Assembly: GCA_019118565.1 (NCBI GenBank)
Contig: DWYR01000009.1
Location: 1 to 64,000, forward strand
From: Candidatus Alistipes avicola
Lineage (GTDB): Bacteria; Bacteroidota; Bacteroidia; Bacteroidales; Rikenellaceae
Length of the DNA: 64,000 nucleotides
Direction of reading: 5' to 3'
Made by a program: the position numbers and the translations under genes. Shown here in pieces: positions 1 to 9,993 of the stretch. Numbering within the stretch: position 1 is the first letter of the stretch; every line of letters starts with the position of its first letter. The notes under the pieces are model-generated. The model saw only the letters and a list, made by a program, of their open reading frames with translations. It searched no databases and was not told where the DNA came from.

Positions 1-1060
1 CCGAGAGGATGTTTTTTGTTTCGGAGAGCATCATGACATTCTGCTCGCTGCACATCTGCTGTACAGTGAGATAGAGGTCGTGCAACAGGGCGAAACTGCG
101 GTAATTCTCCCGCATCAGATCGGCCGTATTCCAGAAGCGGACCTCGCGGTCGTACCGATCGCATATCTCTTTCAGCAGGGGTTGCAGCTGGGCAACGAGC
201 GGCCGTGCCGGAGAATCCTTCGTACACCATCCCTCGGTTGTTTGGCTCATCTTGCGGACAGTAGCTGTCGGAGCCTTGACCTCCCCGTTGGCAACCGTTG
301 TGAAGTAGTTGGCAAAGCTGCGGCTCTTCCCCGAGAAGTCGGCGGGAGATACGCCGGCTGATCGCATGATTCCGATCGCCTTGACTCCCAACTCCTGAAA
401 AGCCTTTTTGCCGGCTTTGGCCTCCCCGGCCGCCTTGCCGACGATCTTGCCCAGTTCGGTTTTCGACCGCTCCATGGCCAGTGTCGAACGGTTGCTCTCC
501 TTGAAGATCTCACCGCCGAGCGACAGGATACCGTCGCGCACGTCCCAGCGCTTGCCCTCCTCGATCCGCTCTTCGACGAAGGCCGTGAGCCATTGTTGCA
601 GCTCCTTGTCGGTACGGATCCGTTCGATGAGTGCATCGGCGCTTTTGGTAAGGATCGAGGAGGTCTCAATCTCGATGTTGTAGTTCAGGTCGAGTCCCAA
701 CTCCTGCAGGAAGGCACGGAGTATGCGTTGGAAAAAGGTGTCGATGGTGAGTACCGTGAATCGCGAGTAGTCGTGCAGAATTCTCGACCGGGCTTCTTTG
801 GCGCGTCCCCGTACGGTCTGCTCATCGAGCGAGAGCTCCTCCATCAGACTCTGCAGATAGTTGCTCGGGGCCCCCGATGCCAGGGCATGAATCTCGCCCA
901 GAATTCGGGATTTCATCTCTTCGGTAGCCTTGTTGGTGAAGGTAACGGCCAGAATATGACGGTAGAGGAGCGGATTCTCCACTACATCGTGTACATATTT
1001 GTAAGCCAGCTGGTAGGTTTTTCCGGAACCGGCGCTGGCGTTCAGAATTTTTGCTCTCAC
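1..1060 (-). CDS. UvrD/RecB-type helicase (AddA-like), C-terminus beyond window
   Basis: This is a superfamily 1 DNA helicase of the AddA/RecB type, expected to unwind DNA ends in recombinational repair. It was read directly from the minus strand because the ORF track lists only shadows here. Walker A (ASAGSGKT, residues 8-15) and motif Ia (TFTNKATEEMK, about residue 39) are visible, followed by TIDTFFQRILR. The frame stays open to base 2, so about 353 N-terminal residues are visible and the rest, including any nuclease domain, lies outside. I prefer the GTG at 1060. A TTG at 1075 is possible, but a -7-like box TACCTTTA (1091-1084) would leave it almost leaderless. It is divergent from the AddB-like nuclease at 1919, which suggests the two subunits of one end-processing enzyme. 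Confidence 0.85.
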   Translation of the reverse strand, partial: MRAKILNASAGSGKTYQLAYKYVHDVVENPLLYRHILAVTFTNKATEEMKSRILGEIHALASGAPSNYLQSLMEELSLDEQTVRGRAKEARSRILHDYSRFTVLTIDTFFQRILRAFLQELGLDLNYNIEIETSSILTKSADALIERIRTDKELQQWLTAFVEERIEEGKRWDVRDGILSLGGEIFKESNRSTLAMERSKTELGKIVGKAAGEAKAGKKAFQELGVKAIGIMRSAGVSPADFSGKSRSFANYFTTVANGEVKAPTATVRKMSQTTEGWCTKDSPARPLVAQLQPLLKEICDRYDREVRFWNTADLMRENYRSFALLHDLYLTVQQMCSEQNVMMLSETKNILS

Positions 1061-1170
1061 GAAAATGCTGTTCAAAATGCGAATAAAGGTAGTGATAAAT
1101 CGGGGAACGTGCGGCGGATTTAAGAAAAATATCGTATCTTAGTTCCTGAAAATTTAAAGATCGGTTAGAA

Positions 1171-1914
1171 ATGATGAAAAAATGGGTCCTCTCTTTGGCC
1201 ATGCTGACATTCGCTTTTTCGGTGTCGGCTCAGAATAATGATGTAATCAACAAGAGCGAGTTGGCTCCGGAGGTTGCTGCGGCCAGTGGCGAGAAGATGG
1301 AGTGGCTGCCGTCGTTTACGGGGGTTTCGGTCGATGGCTTGTTCAAGATCAACTTTGTCAAGGTGCCGACGGATCAGGCTCCCAAGATCGTTTTCAATAC
1401 GAAAGGTATTTACGACACCCAGTTCAAGGCTGAGGTGAACAAGGATAAGATACTGGTTATTTCCGAGCGTATCGGTTACCGGACGAAGTCCGAGACCGAG
1501 GTTACGATCTACTACAATACGCTTGAGAAGATCTACGTTGCCGGAGCGGATGCTTCGTTCAAGAGCCCGATCGATTATCCGATGGCCGAGTGCCGTTTTT
1601 CGGATGGGGCTACCGTGCGTGCCGAGCTCGATGTGAAGGACCTGCAGATGGAGATTACGGGTAAAAGTACCGTTGTGCTTACGGGAACGACGCGTTATTG
1701 GAATCTGAATGTTTCGACCAGCCAGTTGGATGCCTCGCAGGTCGGGTGTATGTCGCTTCGGTTGAACGCATCGAACAAGGCTGATGTGACGATCAAGGCT
1801 CCGGAGCGTCTGGAGGCATCAGTCAGCACGAAGGGTATGATCCATTGCATCGGGCGACCCGAACTTTTGCATACGTCGAACTCTCTGATCGGAGGGGAGA
1901 TCCTGTTCGAATAA
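1171..1914 (+). CDS. GIN-domain (DUF2807-type) secreted protein
   Basis: 247 residues with a clear N-terminal signal peptide (MMKKWVLSLAMLTFAFSVSAQ), with cleavage predicted after SAQ. The rest is a beta-rich, low-complexity repeat pattern typical of head GIN/DUF2807 proteins: FTGVSVDGLFKINF near residue 50, then alternating strands with DGATVRAELDVKDLQMEITG. Such domains form a parallel beta-helix, and the cellular role is unknown. A weak promoter-like TATCTTAG lies at 1135-1142. The second ATG (1174) is an alternative start. The stop is only 4 bp before the AddB-like gene, so the two are probably cotranscribed, but I see no functional link. Confidence 0.75.
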   Translation: MMKKWVLSLAMLTFAFSVSAQNNDVINKSELAPEVAAASGEKMEWLPSFTGVSVDGLFKINFVKVPTDQAPKIVFNTKGIYDTQFKAEVNKDKILVISERIGYRTKSETEVTIYYNTLEKIYVAGADASFKSPIDYPMAECRFSDGATVRAELDVKDLQMEITGKSTVVLTGTTRYWNLNVSTSQLDASQVGCMSLRLNASNKADVTIKAPERLEASVSTKGMIHCIGRPELLHTSNSLIGGEILFE

Positions 1915-1918
1915 GGTC

Positions 1919-4762
1919 ATGCAGGGATTTTTACAGGAGGTCGCAGCCGACCTGTACGAGCGATACGGGGACGATATTTCGTCCCTTTTTGTTCTTTTCC
2001 CCTCGCGTCGTGCGAGGGTCTTCTTCGTTGATGCATTGTCGAAACTCTCCGATCGTCCGTTGTGGGAGCCCCGGTGGACGACCGTGGATGAGTTGATGAG
2101 CGAGATCTCGGGACTGCGCGTAGGGGATCGGGTGCGCCTGATTACCGAACTCTACAAGGTCTATTCGGAGTTCCATCCCGAATCCTTCGATAAGTTCTAT
2201 TTCTGGGGGGAGATGCTCCTGACCGATTTCGATACGATCGACAAGTATCGGATCGATGCCGATATGCTCTTCCGCAACCTATCCGATCTGAAGGAGTTGG
2301 AGAGCGATATCTCTTACCTGACTCCGGTGCAGCTACAGGTCATTACCACGTTCTGGAGCCATTTTCTGGGCGAAGGGAATCTTTCGGACGAGAAACGCCG
2401 CTTCCTGAAGATCTGGCAGTCGCTGGGCCCGGTTTACAAGGCCTACCGCCAGCGGCTCCAATCCTTGGGGCTGGCCTATACGGGTATGGTCCACCGGGCG
2501 GCCGCCGAACGGCTCGATGCCGGCGACTTCTCCTTCTCCGAGCCGAAACGGTTTGTCGTTGCCGGGTTTAATGCCCTGTCCCAATGTGAGAAGAGACTCT
2601 TTAAGTTCCTTGCCGATTCAGCTGACTTTTATTGGGATTACGATACCTATTACAAGGGAAATCCGGAGCAGGAGGCCGGTATGTTCATTCGGGAGAACCT
2701 TTCGATGTTCCCATCCCGCAGCGAACTTTCCCACGATCATTTTCTCTTCCCGAAACGGATCGAGGCGATTTCGACCGTCTCGAATGCGGCGCAGTGTAAA
2801 TACGTGGCTACGCTCCTGCGTGAACTGGCTGCCGAGCAAGGGCCGCTGGGCAAGGAGACCGCCATTGTATTGACGGATGAGAACCTTTTGTTGCCGTTGT
2901 TGCACGCCCTCCCTCCGGAGATCGGTAAGGTGAATGTAACGATGGGTTACCCACTGAAACAGAGCCTCTCCTATTCGTTTGTTGAACGTTTGATCGAATT
3001 GCAGAGCCATGCCCGACTCAAGGAGGGGCGCCCCTTCTTTTATCATGCCGATGTGCTGGGTATCCTGTCCCACCCCTATGTAATCGAGAGTGACCCTTCG
3101 CGTATGGTAGCGATGCAGGAGGAGATCGTGCGGGACAGACGTATTATGGTCGATTCCGCATGGTTGCGGCAACTCCCGGTTTTGGAGGTGCTGTTCCGTT
3201 CGACGGGCGACTGGCACGAGTTGTCGGACTACCTGCTCGATGTGTTGCAAACGGTGGCTCACTACTCACCTGAGGACGAGGATTCGGATCGCCGCCTGGA
3301 GTTCCTGACGGTTATATCCGAGGAGATCGTAAAACTTCGCAATTCGCTTGATATGTGCGATGTGGAGTTGACTACATCCATCTATACTTCACTTCTTCGG
3401 CGCCACCTTCAGACGCTGCGGGTCCCTTATGAGGGAGAGCCGCTCGAAGGGGTGCAGGTGATGGGAATCCTCGAGACACGTAACCTCGATTTCCGCAACG
3501 TGATCCTGCTCTCGATGAACGACGACAACTTCCCGGGCAACCGGATGGCGGGCTCATCGTTCGTTCCCTATAACCTGAAGGCGGCCTACGGTTTGCCGAC
3601 CCCGGAGCACCACGAAGGAGTCTATGCCTACTATTTCTACCGGCTGCTCCAGCGGGCGGAGAACGTGCGGATGCTCTACTGTTCCCATGCCGATGAGAAG
3701 ACGACCGGCGAACAGAGCCGTTATATCTATCAACTTGCCTATGAGACGCCGTTTGAGCTTAAACGGCGCGAAGTGGGTATCGACGTGAATCTTTCGGAGA
3801 CTGAACCGATCGAAGTCCCCAAAACGGGTGCTACGGCCGAGAAACTGGCCCGTTTTACTTGTGAGGAGAATCCTGTTGCACTCTCACCGACCTCGTTCTT
3901 CCGCTATGTGGCCTGCCCGCTGCGTTTCTATTTCCATTCGGTGGCCCGACTGCAACCCGATGACGAGATCTCCGAGGAGGTCGATGCCCCGATGTTCGGA
4001 ACGATCCTCCATGCGGCCATGCAACAACTCTATGAACCGCTCATCGGCCAATCTTCGCAGGGAGATACGCTGCGTGCTCTGAGCCGCTCCGAAAAGGTCG
4101 AACAGGCGGTGGTGGACTCGATCAATGCCAACTACCTGATAGATCCTGAAGCGACGCTGGAGGATTACAGTGGCAACCTGCTGCTTGTCAAGGATATTGT
4201 TACCCGTTACATTCGACAGGGAATCCTTCCGTTCGATGCTGCTCACGACGGCTTTACGGTCGAGGGGCTGGAACAGCCGATCCGGCATGAGTTTGCATTC
4301 GAAAGTGCAGGCAAACCTTGCCGCGTCGTTTTCGGAGGTATGGCCGACCGGATCGACCGTCTTGCGGACGGGACACTGCGGGTTGTGGATTATAAGACGG
4401 GCGAGCCACACTTAGAGTTCCAGGGGGTGGATGCACTTTTCCACGGAGATGCCAAACAGCGACAGTCCAACGTCTTGCAGACGTTAATTTACTCGATGGT
4501 TCTCTATCATACCCGTCGTGCCGATACCGAGCCGACCCTCTATTACGTCCGGGCAATGAACCGGGAGGATTATCGCCCGCAACTGGTCGATCGGGAGCTT
4601 GGGCGAACCGGAGTACGTTATTCGGAGTATCGGGAGGAGTTTGAGGGGTTGTTGCGCGAGACGCTTGCCGAACTCTTCGATCCGTCGGTTCCGTTCCGTC
4701 AGACCGATGATGTGGAGCATACCTGCCGCTACTGCGACTTCAAGGAGATTTGCAGACGATAG
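1919..4762 (+). CDS. AddB-like PD-(D/E)XK nuclease
   Basis: A 947-residue protein resembling the AddB subunit of helicase-nuclease complexes. The C-terminal third carries the RecB-type nuclease signature GGMADRIDR followed by VVDYKTG (about residues 822-828), whose Asp and Lys are active-site residues. A cysteine near residue 665 (YVACPLRFYF) and a C-terminal CRYCDFKEIC match the spaced four-cysteine pattern that holds an Fe-S cluster in AddB. The N-terminal half looks helicase-like but lacks an obvious Walker A lysine, as in AddB. It begins 4 bp after the GIN gene. Its likely partner is the divergent helicase at the left edge of the window. Confidence 0.85.
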   Translation: MQGFLQEVAADLYERYGDDISSLFVLFPSRRARVFFVDALSKLSDRPLWEPRWTTVDELMSEISGLRVGDRVRLITELYKVYSEFHPESFDKFYFWGEMLLTDFDTIDKYRIDADMLFRNLSDLKELESDISYLTPVQLQVITTFWSHFLGEGNLSDEKRRFLKIWQSLGPVYKAYRQRLQSLGLAYTGMVHRAAAERLDAGDFSFSEPKRFVVAGFNALSQCEKRLFKFLADSADFYWDYDTYYKGNPEQEAGMFIRENLSMFPSRSELSHDHFLFPKRIEAISTVSNAAQCKYVATLLRELAAEQGPLGKETAIVLTDENLLLPLLHALPPEIGKVNVTMGYPLKQSLSYSFVERLIELQSHARLKEGRPFFYHADVLGILSHPYVIESDPSRMVAMQEEIVRDRRIMVDSAWLRQLPVLEVLFRSTGDWHELSDYLLDVLQTVAHYSPEDEDSDRRLEFLTVISEEIVKLRNSLDMCDVELTTSIYTSLLRRHLQTLRVPYEGEPLEGVQVMGILETRNLDFRNVILLSMNDDNFPGNRMAGSSFVPYNLKAAYGLPTPEHHEGVYAYYFYRLLQRAENVRMLYCSHADEKTTGEQSRYIYQLAYETPFELKRREVGIDVNLSETEPIEVPKTGATAEKLARFTCEENPVALSPTSFFRYVACPLRFYFHSVARLQPDDEISEEVDAPMFGTILHAAMQQLYEPLIGQSSQGDTLRALSRSEKVEQAVVDSINANYLIDPEATLEDYSGNLLLVKDIVTRYIRQGILPFDAAHDGFTVEGLEQPIRHEFAFESAGKPCRVVFGGMADRIDRLADGTLRVVDYKTGEPHLEFQGVDALFHGDAKQRQSNVLQTLIYSMVLYHTRRADTEPTLYYVRAMNREDYRPQLVDRELGRTGVRYSEYREEFEGLLRETLAELFDPSVPFRQTDDVEHTCRYCDFKEICRR

Positions 4763-4775
4763 TTAAAGCGAATAT

Positions 4776-5318
4776 TTATTTACTGCTTTCTATCTCTTTA
4801 TTCTTCAGATTATTCTGAATTTTATTGAGTAGCTCTTCCGACGAGATGTCAAGATTCGACGGGGAGATGATGTAAGGGGCACCGAATCGGCGTTCCTGCC
4901 AGTTCATCAGGTGTTTGGAAAGGGAGCTCTTTTCCTGTCCGATCCGCTCTTCGGGATGATGGAATTCGATGAGTAGGAATGTCTGCCCGTAGATCTTCTG
5001 GAGCCGCACTCCTGAAATTTCTTCCCATTTGATTCGATACCAGTCTTTTCTGGCCGGAACATAAAGTTCCAGTTCCTTGTCGCCGATACGGACTATCTCC
5101 TGCCGACAACGCAAGTTGCGCAGTGTGGTGCAGAGCAGCAGACAGAATCCGCCTCCGAAGAGGATGATGCCGAGAATGCCGATGAGGCGTCCGGCTACGT
5201 GGGACTCCTCTCTCAGCAGTAGAAAGAGGGAGAGTCCGAACAGGATCAGGGTGGCAATCGTGCCGCCGATCAGTTTGCGGCGGCTGGCATAGATGACGGT
5301 GGTAGGGCGGTTGCTCAT
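4776..5318 (-). CDS. STM3941-like membrane protein
   Basis: 180 residues. Two hydrophobic helices (about residues 17-35 and 43-63) are followed by a soluble beta-rich domain (ELELYVPARKDWYRIKWEEISGV...LLIEF). This two-TM plus PH-like layout matches the STM3941/YcxB-like membrane protein families. No catalytic motif is seen and the function is unknown. It is the last gene of a minus-strand run, 18 bp after the second M23 peptidase, so it may be linked to envelope maintenance only by position. Confidence 0.6.
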   Translation of the reverse strand: MSNRPTTVIYASRRKLIGGTIATLILFGLSLFLLLREESHVAGRLIGILGIILFGGGFCLLLCTTLRNLRCRQEIVRIGDKELELYVPARKDWYRIKWEEISGVRLQKIYGQTFLLIEFHHPEERIGQEKSSLSKHLMNWQERRFGAPYIISPSNLDISSEELLNKIQNNLKNKEIESSK

Positions 5319-5336
5319 GGGGTGCTTTTTTTAGGG

Positions 5337-6284
5337 TTAGTCGAAGGATTGCATGCCGGATTGGGCGATATGCATGAGGCGTTGGTACTGTTCGGGCGAG
5401 AGTTCCATGAAGAAGTAGTGGATCGGATCAACCCGCATACCATTGTGACGCACTTCGTAGTGGAGGTGCGGGGCCAGCGAGAGGCCCGTGTTGCCGCTTA
5501 GTCCGATGATGTCGCCGCGGCGAACTTCCTCTCCTTTCTGTACGTTGATGGCCATCAGGTGGCTGTACGAGGTTTCGTAGCCGTTCCCGTGGTCGATGAC
5601 AATGGTGCGTCCGGCGGTGGATCGCTCGGCGATCTCCTTTACGCGGCCGTCAGCTGTGGCAAATACGCGCGAACCTTCGGGCACCGTATAGTCGACTCCC
5701 TGGTGGGATTGGAGGGTGCGGTAAAAGGGGTGGATGCGCATGCCGTAGGAAGCGGTCAGCAGGGTGAGCTGCTGGTTGATAACCGGTTGAATGGCCGGAA
5801 TATGGTTCTTTCCTTCGCCGACACGGTCTATCTTGGCCTGCAATTCGACATAGGTCTCTTCGAGTTTTGCAAGTTCTTTCTCCATCTGATTCAACCGCTC
5901 GCGGAATTCGATGTTGAGCGCCCGGTCCGATTTGTCGAGGATGGCCTCGAGCGAGGCGAGACGCTTGGCCTCGTATTCCGAGTCGAAGTCGTAGGGGGTT
6001 GATTCGAAGAGCAGGGCGAATACATTGCGATCGCGATCGACGACATTCTGCATGACCGTCTGGAGCGAGTCGTAGCGGGCTTCGAGTTGTTCGTACTCGG
6101 AGCGCATGCGGTCTGTCGAATGGCGCAGTTCGTATTCGACGGGGGTGTCGAAAAAAATCGAGATGACCAGATAGTAAAGCATGGCCGCACCGAACCAGAC
6201 CAGTATCTGGAATGAGATGTGGATTATGCGTTGCTTGATGCTGCGCTGTTTGACATGCTGTATCTGTTTGCCTTGTTTTGTCAT
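5337..6284 (-). CDS. M23 (LytM) peptidase, membrane anchored
   Basis: 315 residues: one N-terminal TM helix (about 20-45), a coiled coil (about 55-160) and a C-terminal LytM domain. The zinc-ligand motifs are intact: HQGVD at 194-198 and HLH at 273-275, within HLHYEVRHNG. The protein should act at the periplasmic face of the inner membrane, cutting peptidoglycan cross-bridges or, like EnvC/NlpD, activating amidases; with complete ligands, catalysis is plausible. It starts 4 bp after the stop of a paralogous M23 gene, and the pair looks like a tandem duplication in one operon. Confidence 0.88.
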   Translation of the reverse strand: MTKQGKQIQHVKQRSIKQRIIHISFQILVWFGAAMLYYLVISIFFDTPVEYELRHSTDRMRSEYEQLEARYDSLQTVMQNVVDRDRNVFALLFESTPYDFDSEYEAKRLASLEAILDKSDRALNIEFRERLNQMEKELAKLEETYVELQAKIDRVGEGKNHIPAIQPVINQQLTLLTASYGMRIHPFYRTLQSHQGVDYTVPEGSRVFATADGRVKEIAERSTAGRTIVIDHGNGYETSYSHLMAINVQKGEEVRRGDIIGLSGNTGLSLAPHLHYEVRHNGMRVDPIHYFFMELSPEQYQRLMHIAQSGMQSFD

Positions 6285-6288
6285 TTCG

Positions 6289-7269
6289 TTACTCTTCGAA
6301 GGTATCGAGGTTCAGTTCTCGCATCTGCTCCATCAGACGCGTGTACTCCTCGTTGGTCATGTTCTTGTTGAAGTAGTTGATCGGATTGACCACCTGCCCC
6401 ATGTGGATCACCTCGTAATGGAGGTGAGCTCCGGTCGATCCGCCGGTCGTGCCGACGCGTCCGATCAACTGACCGCGCACTACGCGTTCGCCCGGCTTGA
6501 CGTAAATTTCACTCAGGTGGGCATATCGGGTCTGATAGCCGTATTCGTGGTCGAGCAGGATCTGTTTTCCGTACCCCCGGTGGGGCTGTCCCATATCGAC
6601 CTGCGAGACCGTTGCGTCGCCTGTTGCATAGACCGCATCGCCGGTTCGGGCAGCCAGGTCGACACCCTTGTGGAGGATCCGACGCTTGTAGATCGGGTGA
6701 TAACGATACCCGAATGGCTCGATACCCTTGCGCAGGGCCGAGCGGTCGATCGGCCAGATGGCCGGGATGGCCATCGACATGTTCTCCTTGTTCTTGGCCA
6801 GAATCTGTAACTGGTCTAACGAGACGGAGGTGCGGTAGAGCTGCCGGCTGAAAGCATCGAGCTGCCGCCATGCCCGCAACATCACCGGAGCATACTCGTC
6901 ATCGGCGAAATCGTCGTACTTGGAACGGGGATAGGGTGAGTAGATGCCTTCGATCGCGAGCGTGTCGGCCGAGAAGAGCGGGCGGTAGACGAAGTTGTCG
7001 CGGTGGTGGATCTCCTCCAGCTTGCGCTGGGCGGCCCGTATCTTGTCCTGCAGCAGGCTGTATTTCAGTTCCATCTCCGTGTTCTCGTTGATGATACGGT
7101 GCATTTTCGGCGTGTAGAAGACACTCGAAAAGACCACATTTACGATTGAAACGGCAATGAAGATGAGCAGAATCTTGCGGATGATGCGGTAGGTGCGCAG
7201 TCGGTACGACACCAGGTCGGCCCGACTGCGCGGCATTTGCCATCCGAATATCCCCTTTTTTCGTCTCAT
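6289..7269 (-). CDS. M23 (LytM) peptidase, membrane anchored
   Basis: 326 residues, first gene of the three-gene minus-strand operon. It has an N-terminal basic stretch and a TM helix (about 27-48), a short coiled coil, then a LytM domain with HKGVDLAA and HLHYEV (about residue 282), so both zinc motifs are intact. It is clearly paralogous to its neighbour, sharing the same architecture and similar C-terminal tails (NPINYF and DPIHYF). Role: peptidoglycan DD-endopeptidase or regulator of wall hydrolysis. A -7 box TAATTTTG (7305-7298) gives a leader of about 20-30 nt. Confidence 0.88.
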   Translation of the reverse strand: MRRKKGIFGWQMPRSRADLVSYRLRTYRIIRKILLIFIAVSIVNVVFSSVFYTPKMHRIINENTEMELKYSLLQDKIRAAQRKLEEIHHRDNFVYRPLFSADTLAIEGIYSPYPRSKYDDFADDEYAPVMLRAWRQLDAFSRQLYRTSVSLDQLQILAKNKENMSMAIPAIWPIDRSALRKGIEPFGYRYHPIYKRRILHKGVDLAARTGDAVYATGDATVSQVDMGQPHRGYGKQILLDHEYGYQTRYAHLSEIYVKPGERVVRGQLIGRVGTTGGSTGAHLHYEVIHMGQVVNPINYFNKNMTNEEYTRLMEQMRELNLDTFEE

Positions 7270-7297
7270 TCTCCTGAAAAACTGTGTCGATATGATG

Positions 7298-7325
7298 CAA
7301 AATTAAGGTAAAATATGTAATTTTG
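7298..7325. promoter_or_regulatory. Back-to-back -7 boxes for M23 operon and alaS
   Basis: Two copies of the Bacteroidetes -7 element TAATTTTG face away from each other. One is on the minus strand (7305-7298) for the M23 operon and one on the plus strand (7318-7325) for alaS. Their inner edges are only 12 bp apart, so each promoter's -33 region must overlap the other unit's -7 region. Confidence 0.6.
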
Positions 7326-7349
7326 CAACCTTATGGTAAACGTCAAAAG

Positions 7350-9986
7350 ATGAAACCGCAGTATATGGAATCCAATAAAATTCGACAGGCTTTCCTCGAT
7401 TTCTTCGCAGGAAAGGATCATGTGATCGTACCGTCGGCACCGATGGTCGTAAAAAATGACCCCACGCTGATGTTCACCAACGCGGGGATGAACCAGTTTA
7501 AGGATATTTTTCTCGGAAATATTCCGCGCCCCTATCCCCGGGCGGCCGATACGCAGAAGTGCCTGCGGGTTTCGGGCAAGCATAACGACCTGGAGGAGGT
7601 CGGACACGATACCTATCACCACACGATGTTCGAGATGCTGGGCAACTGGTCTTTCGGCGACTACTTCAAACGCGAGGCGATCGACTGGGCCTGGGAGCTG
7701 CTGACCGAAGTGTATGGTCTGGATCCCAAGCGGATGTACGCTACCGTTTTCGAGGGAAGCCCCGAAGATGGGGTGCCGTTCGATCAGGAGGCATACGACC
7801 TGTGGGCCAAACACCTACCTGAGGATCACATCCTCCGCGGCAACAAGCACGATAACTTCTGGGAGATGGGTGATGTGGGTCCCTGCGGCCCTTGCAGCGA
7901 GATTCACTACGACCTGCGCGACGAGGCGGAGATTGCCAAGGTCCCCGGCCGTGAGATGGTCAATCAGGGCAGCCCGCTGGTAATCGAGATCTGGAACCTG
8001 GTCTTCATGCAGTTCAACAGCAAGGCGAACGGCTCGCTTGAGTCTCTGGCCGCCAACTGCATCGATACGGGTATGGGATTCGAGCGTCTCTGCATGATCC
8101 TTCAGGGCAAGAAATCGAACTACGATACCGACGTATTCCAGCCGACGATCCAGCGGATCGCCTCGATGTCGGGCAAACGTTACGGTGAGGATGAGAAGGC
8201 CGACATCGCCATGCGTGTGGTGGCCGATCACCTGCGTGCGATTGTCTTCTCGATCGCCGACGGCCAGCTTCCGTCGAATGTGAAGGCCGGTTATGTGATC
8301 CGACGCATCCTGCGCCGTGCCGTTCGCTACGGTTATACCTATCTGGGCTTCAACGAACCCTTCATTTGCCGCCTGGTCCCCGGACTGGTCGAGCAGATGG
8401 GGGGCCAGTTCCCCGAGATCAAGGCGCAGCAGACCCTGATCGAGAAGGTGATCGAGGAGGAGGAGAGTGCCTTCCTGCGCACGCTTGCGACGGGTATCAA
8501 CCTGCTCGACGGTGTGATGGCTCAGGCCCGCAAGGAGGGTGGCAACCGCATCTCCGGCAAGGATGCCTTCCTGCTTTATGATACCTACGGATTCCCGATC
8601 GACCTGACCGAGCTGATTGCCCGCGAGCAGGGAATCGAGGTAGACCTGCCGGCTTTCGAAAAGGAGCTGCAGGCGCAGAAGGAGCGTTCGCGCAACGCCG
8701 CTGCCGTGGATACGGACGACTGGGTGGAGCTGATCCACATCGATCGGAGCGAGTTCGTGGGATACGATACGCTCAGCGCCGACGTAAAGATCGCCCGCTA
8801 CCGCCGGGTATCCTCCAAGGGTAAGACTTCGTATCAGCTGGTGTTCGACCGGACGCCTTTCTATGGCAACTCGGGAGGTCAGATCGGTGATGTCGGTTAT
8901 ATCGAAAATGCCAACGAGCGGATTGCGATCGTGGCGACCGAAAAGGAGAACGGCCTGACCGTACATGTGGCCGCACAGCTGCCCGAAAATCCGGCAGCCG
9001 ATTTTATCGCGGTGGTCGATGAGGAGAAACGCCAGGCGGCGGCCAACAACCATACGGCAACCCACCTGATGCACGCAGCATTGCGTAAGGTGCTGGGAAC
9101 GCACGTCGAGCAGAAGGGTTCGCTCGTAACGCCCGAACACCTGCGTTTCGACTTCTCGCACTTCCAGAAGGTAACCCCCGAGGAGTTGCGTGCCGTCGAG
9201 CGGCTGGTGAACCGGGCTATCCGTGCCAACTATCCGCTCGAGGAGAAACGCGATGCCACTATCGAGGAGGCCAAGAAGGCGGGAGCCATGATGCTCTTCG
9301 GCGAGAAGTATGGCGACCGGGTGCGTATGGTACGTTTCGGTGAGTCGGTCGAGTTGTGCGGCGGTACGCACGTGCGGGCGACCGGAAATATCGGTTTCTT
9401 CAAGATCGTGAACGAGAGTGCCATTTCGGCCGGTGTGCGGCGTATCGAGGCCGTAACGGGCGAGGGTGCCGAGAATATTCTCTATGCGACGGAGGATACG
9501 ATGCGTGATATATCCGAATATTTGAAGAATTCGCAGATCGTCCAGGCCATCAAGAAGGTGGTCGAGAGCAACGAGGCGTTGACCCGCGAGATGGAGGCGA
9601 TCCGTCGCGAGCAGGTAGCCGAGTGGGCCGAGAAGATCATTACCTCGACTCCGGAACGCAACGGAGTGCGCCTGATGGCCGTGCAGACCGACCGTCGTCC
9701 CGACTTCGTGAAGGAGCTTGTCTTTGCGGTACGCAGTCGTGCGAAGAATATCGTATTGGTATTGGGAACCGTGCAGGACGGCAAGCCGTCGCTCACGGTA
9801 GCGCTCGGCGACGATATCGTTGCCATGGGTGCGAATGCCGGAGCCGTTGTCCGTGAGGCGGCCAAGGCGATCAATGGCGGAGGTGGCGGACAGCCCTTCC
9901 TGGCAACGGCCGGCGGAAAGGATCCCGACGGCCTGCAGGCAGCAATCGACAAGGCTGTCGATTTGATCATGGAAAAAGTAAAATAG
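7350..9986 (+). CDS. alaS: alanyl-tRNA synthetase
   Basis: Charges tRNA-Ala with alanine in the cytoplasm. The class II catalytic core ([33 protein letters not shown]) is followed by the editing domain with zinc-type motifs HTATHLMH and CGGTHV, and a C-terminal DHHA1 domain ending in [13 protein letters not shown]. The length of 878 residues is normal. The track's TTG start at 7323 lies inside the -7 box (7318-7325), so I chose the ATG at 7350; an ATG at 7365 is also possible. It is followed 7 bp later by gpmI. Confidence 0.97.
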   Translation: MKPQYMESNKIRQAFLDFFAGKDHVIVPSAPMVVKNDPTLMFTNAGMNQFKDIFLGNIPRPYPRAADTQKCLRVSGKHNDLEEVGHDTYHHTMFEMLGNWSFGDYFKREAIDWAWELLTEVYGLDPKRMYATVFEGSPEDGVPFDQEAYDLWAKHLPEDHILRGNKHDNFWEMGDVGPCGPCSEIHYDLRDEAEIAKVPGREMVNQGSPLVIEIWNLVFMQFNSKANGSLESLAANCIDTGMGFERLCMILQGKKSNYDTDVFQPTIQRIASMSGKRYGEDEKADIAMRVVADHLRAIVFSIADGQLPSNVKAGYVIRRILRRAVRYGYTYLGFNEPFICRLVPGLVEQMGGQFPEIKAQQTLIEKVIEEEESAFLRTLATGINLLDGVMAQARKEGGNRISGKDAFLLYDTYGFPIDLTELIAREQGIEVDLPAFEKELQAQKERSRNAAAVDTDDWVELIHIDRSEFVGYDTLSADVKIARYRRVSSKGKTSYQLVFDRTPFYGNSGGQIGDVGYIENANERIAIVATEKENGLTVHVAAQLPENPAADFIAVVDEEKRQAAANNHTATHLMHAALRKVLGTHVEQKGSLVTPEHLRFDFSHFQKVTPEELRAVERLVNRAIRANYPLEEKRDATIEEAKKAGAMMLFGEKYGDRVRMVRFGESVELCGGTHVRATGNIGFFKIVNESAISAGVRRIEAVTGEGAENILYATEDTMRDISEYLKNSQIVQAIKKVVESNEALTREMEAIRREQVAEWAEKIITSTPERNGVRLMAVQTDRRPDFVKELVFAVRSRAKNIVLVLGTVQDGKPSLTVALGDDIVAMGANAGAVVREAAKAINGGGGGQPFLATAGGKDPDGLQAAIDKAVDLIMEKVK

Positions 9987-9993
9987 GAAAGTT

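Noticed and set aside
7815-9371. 518-aa minus-strand ORF
   Set aside because: Antisense shadow of alaS.
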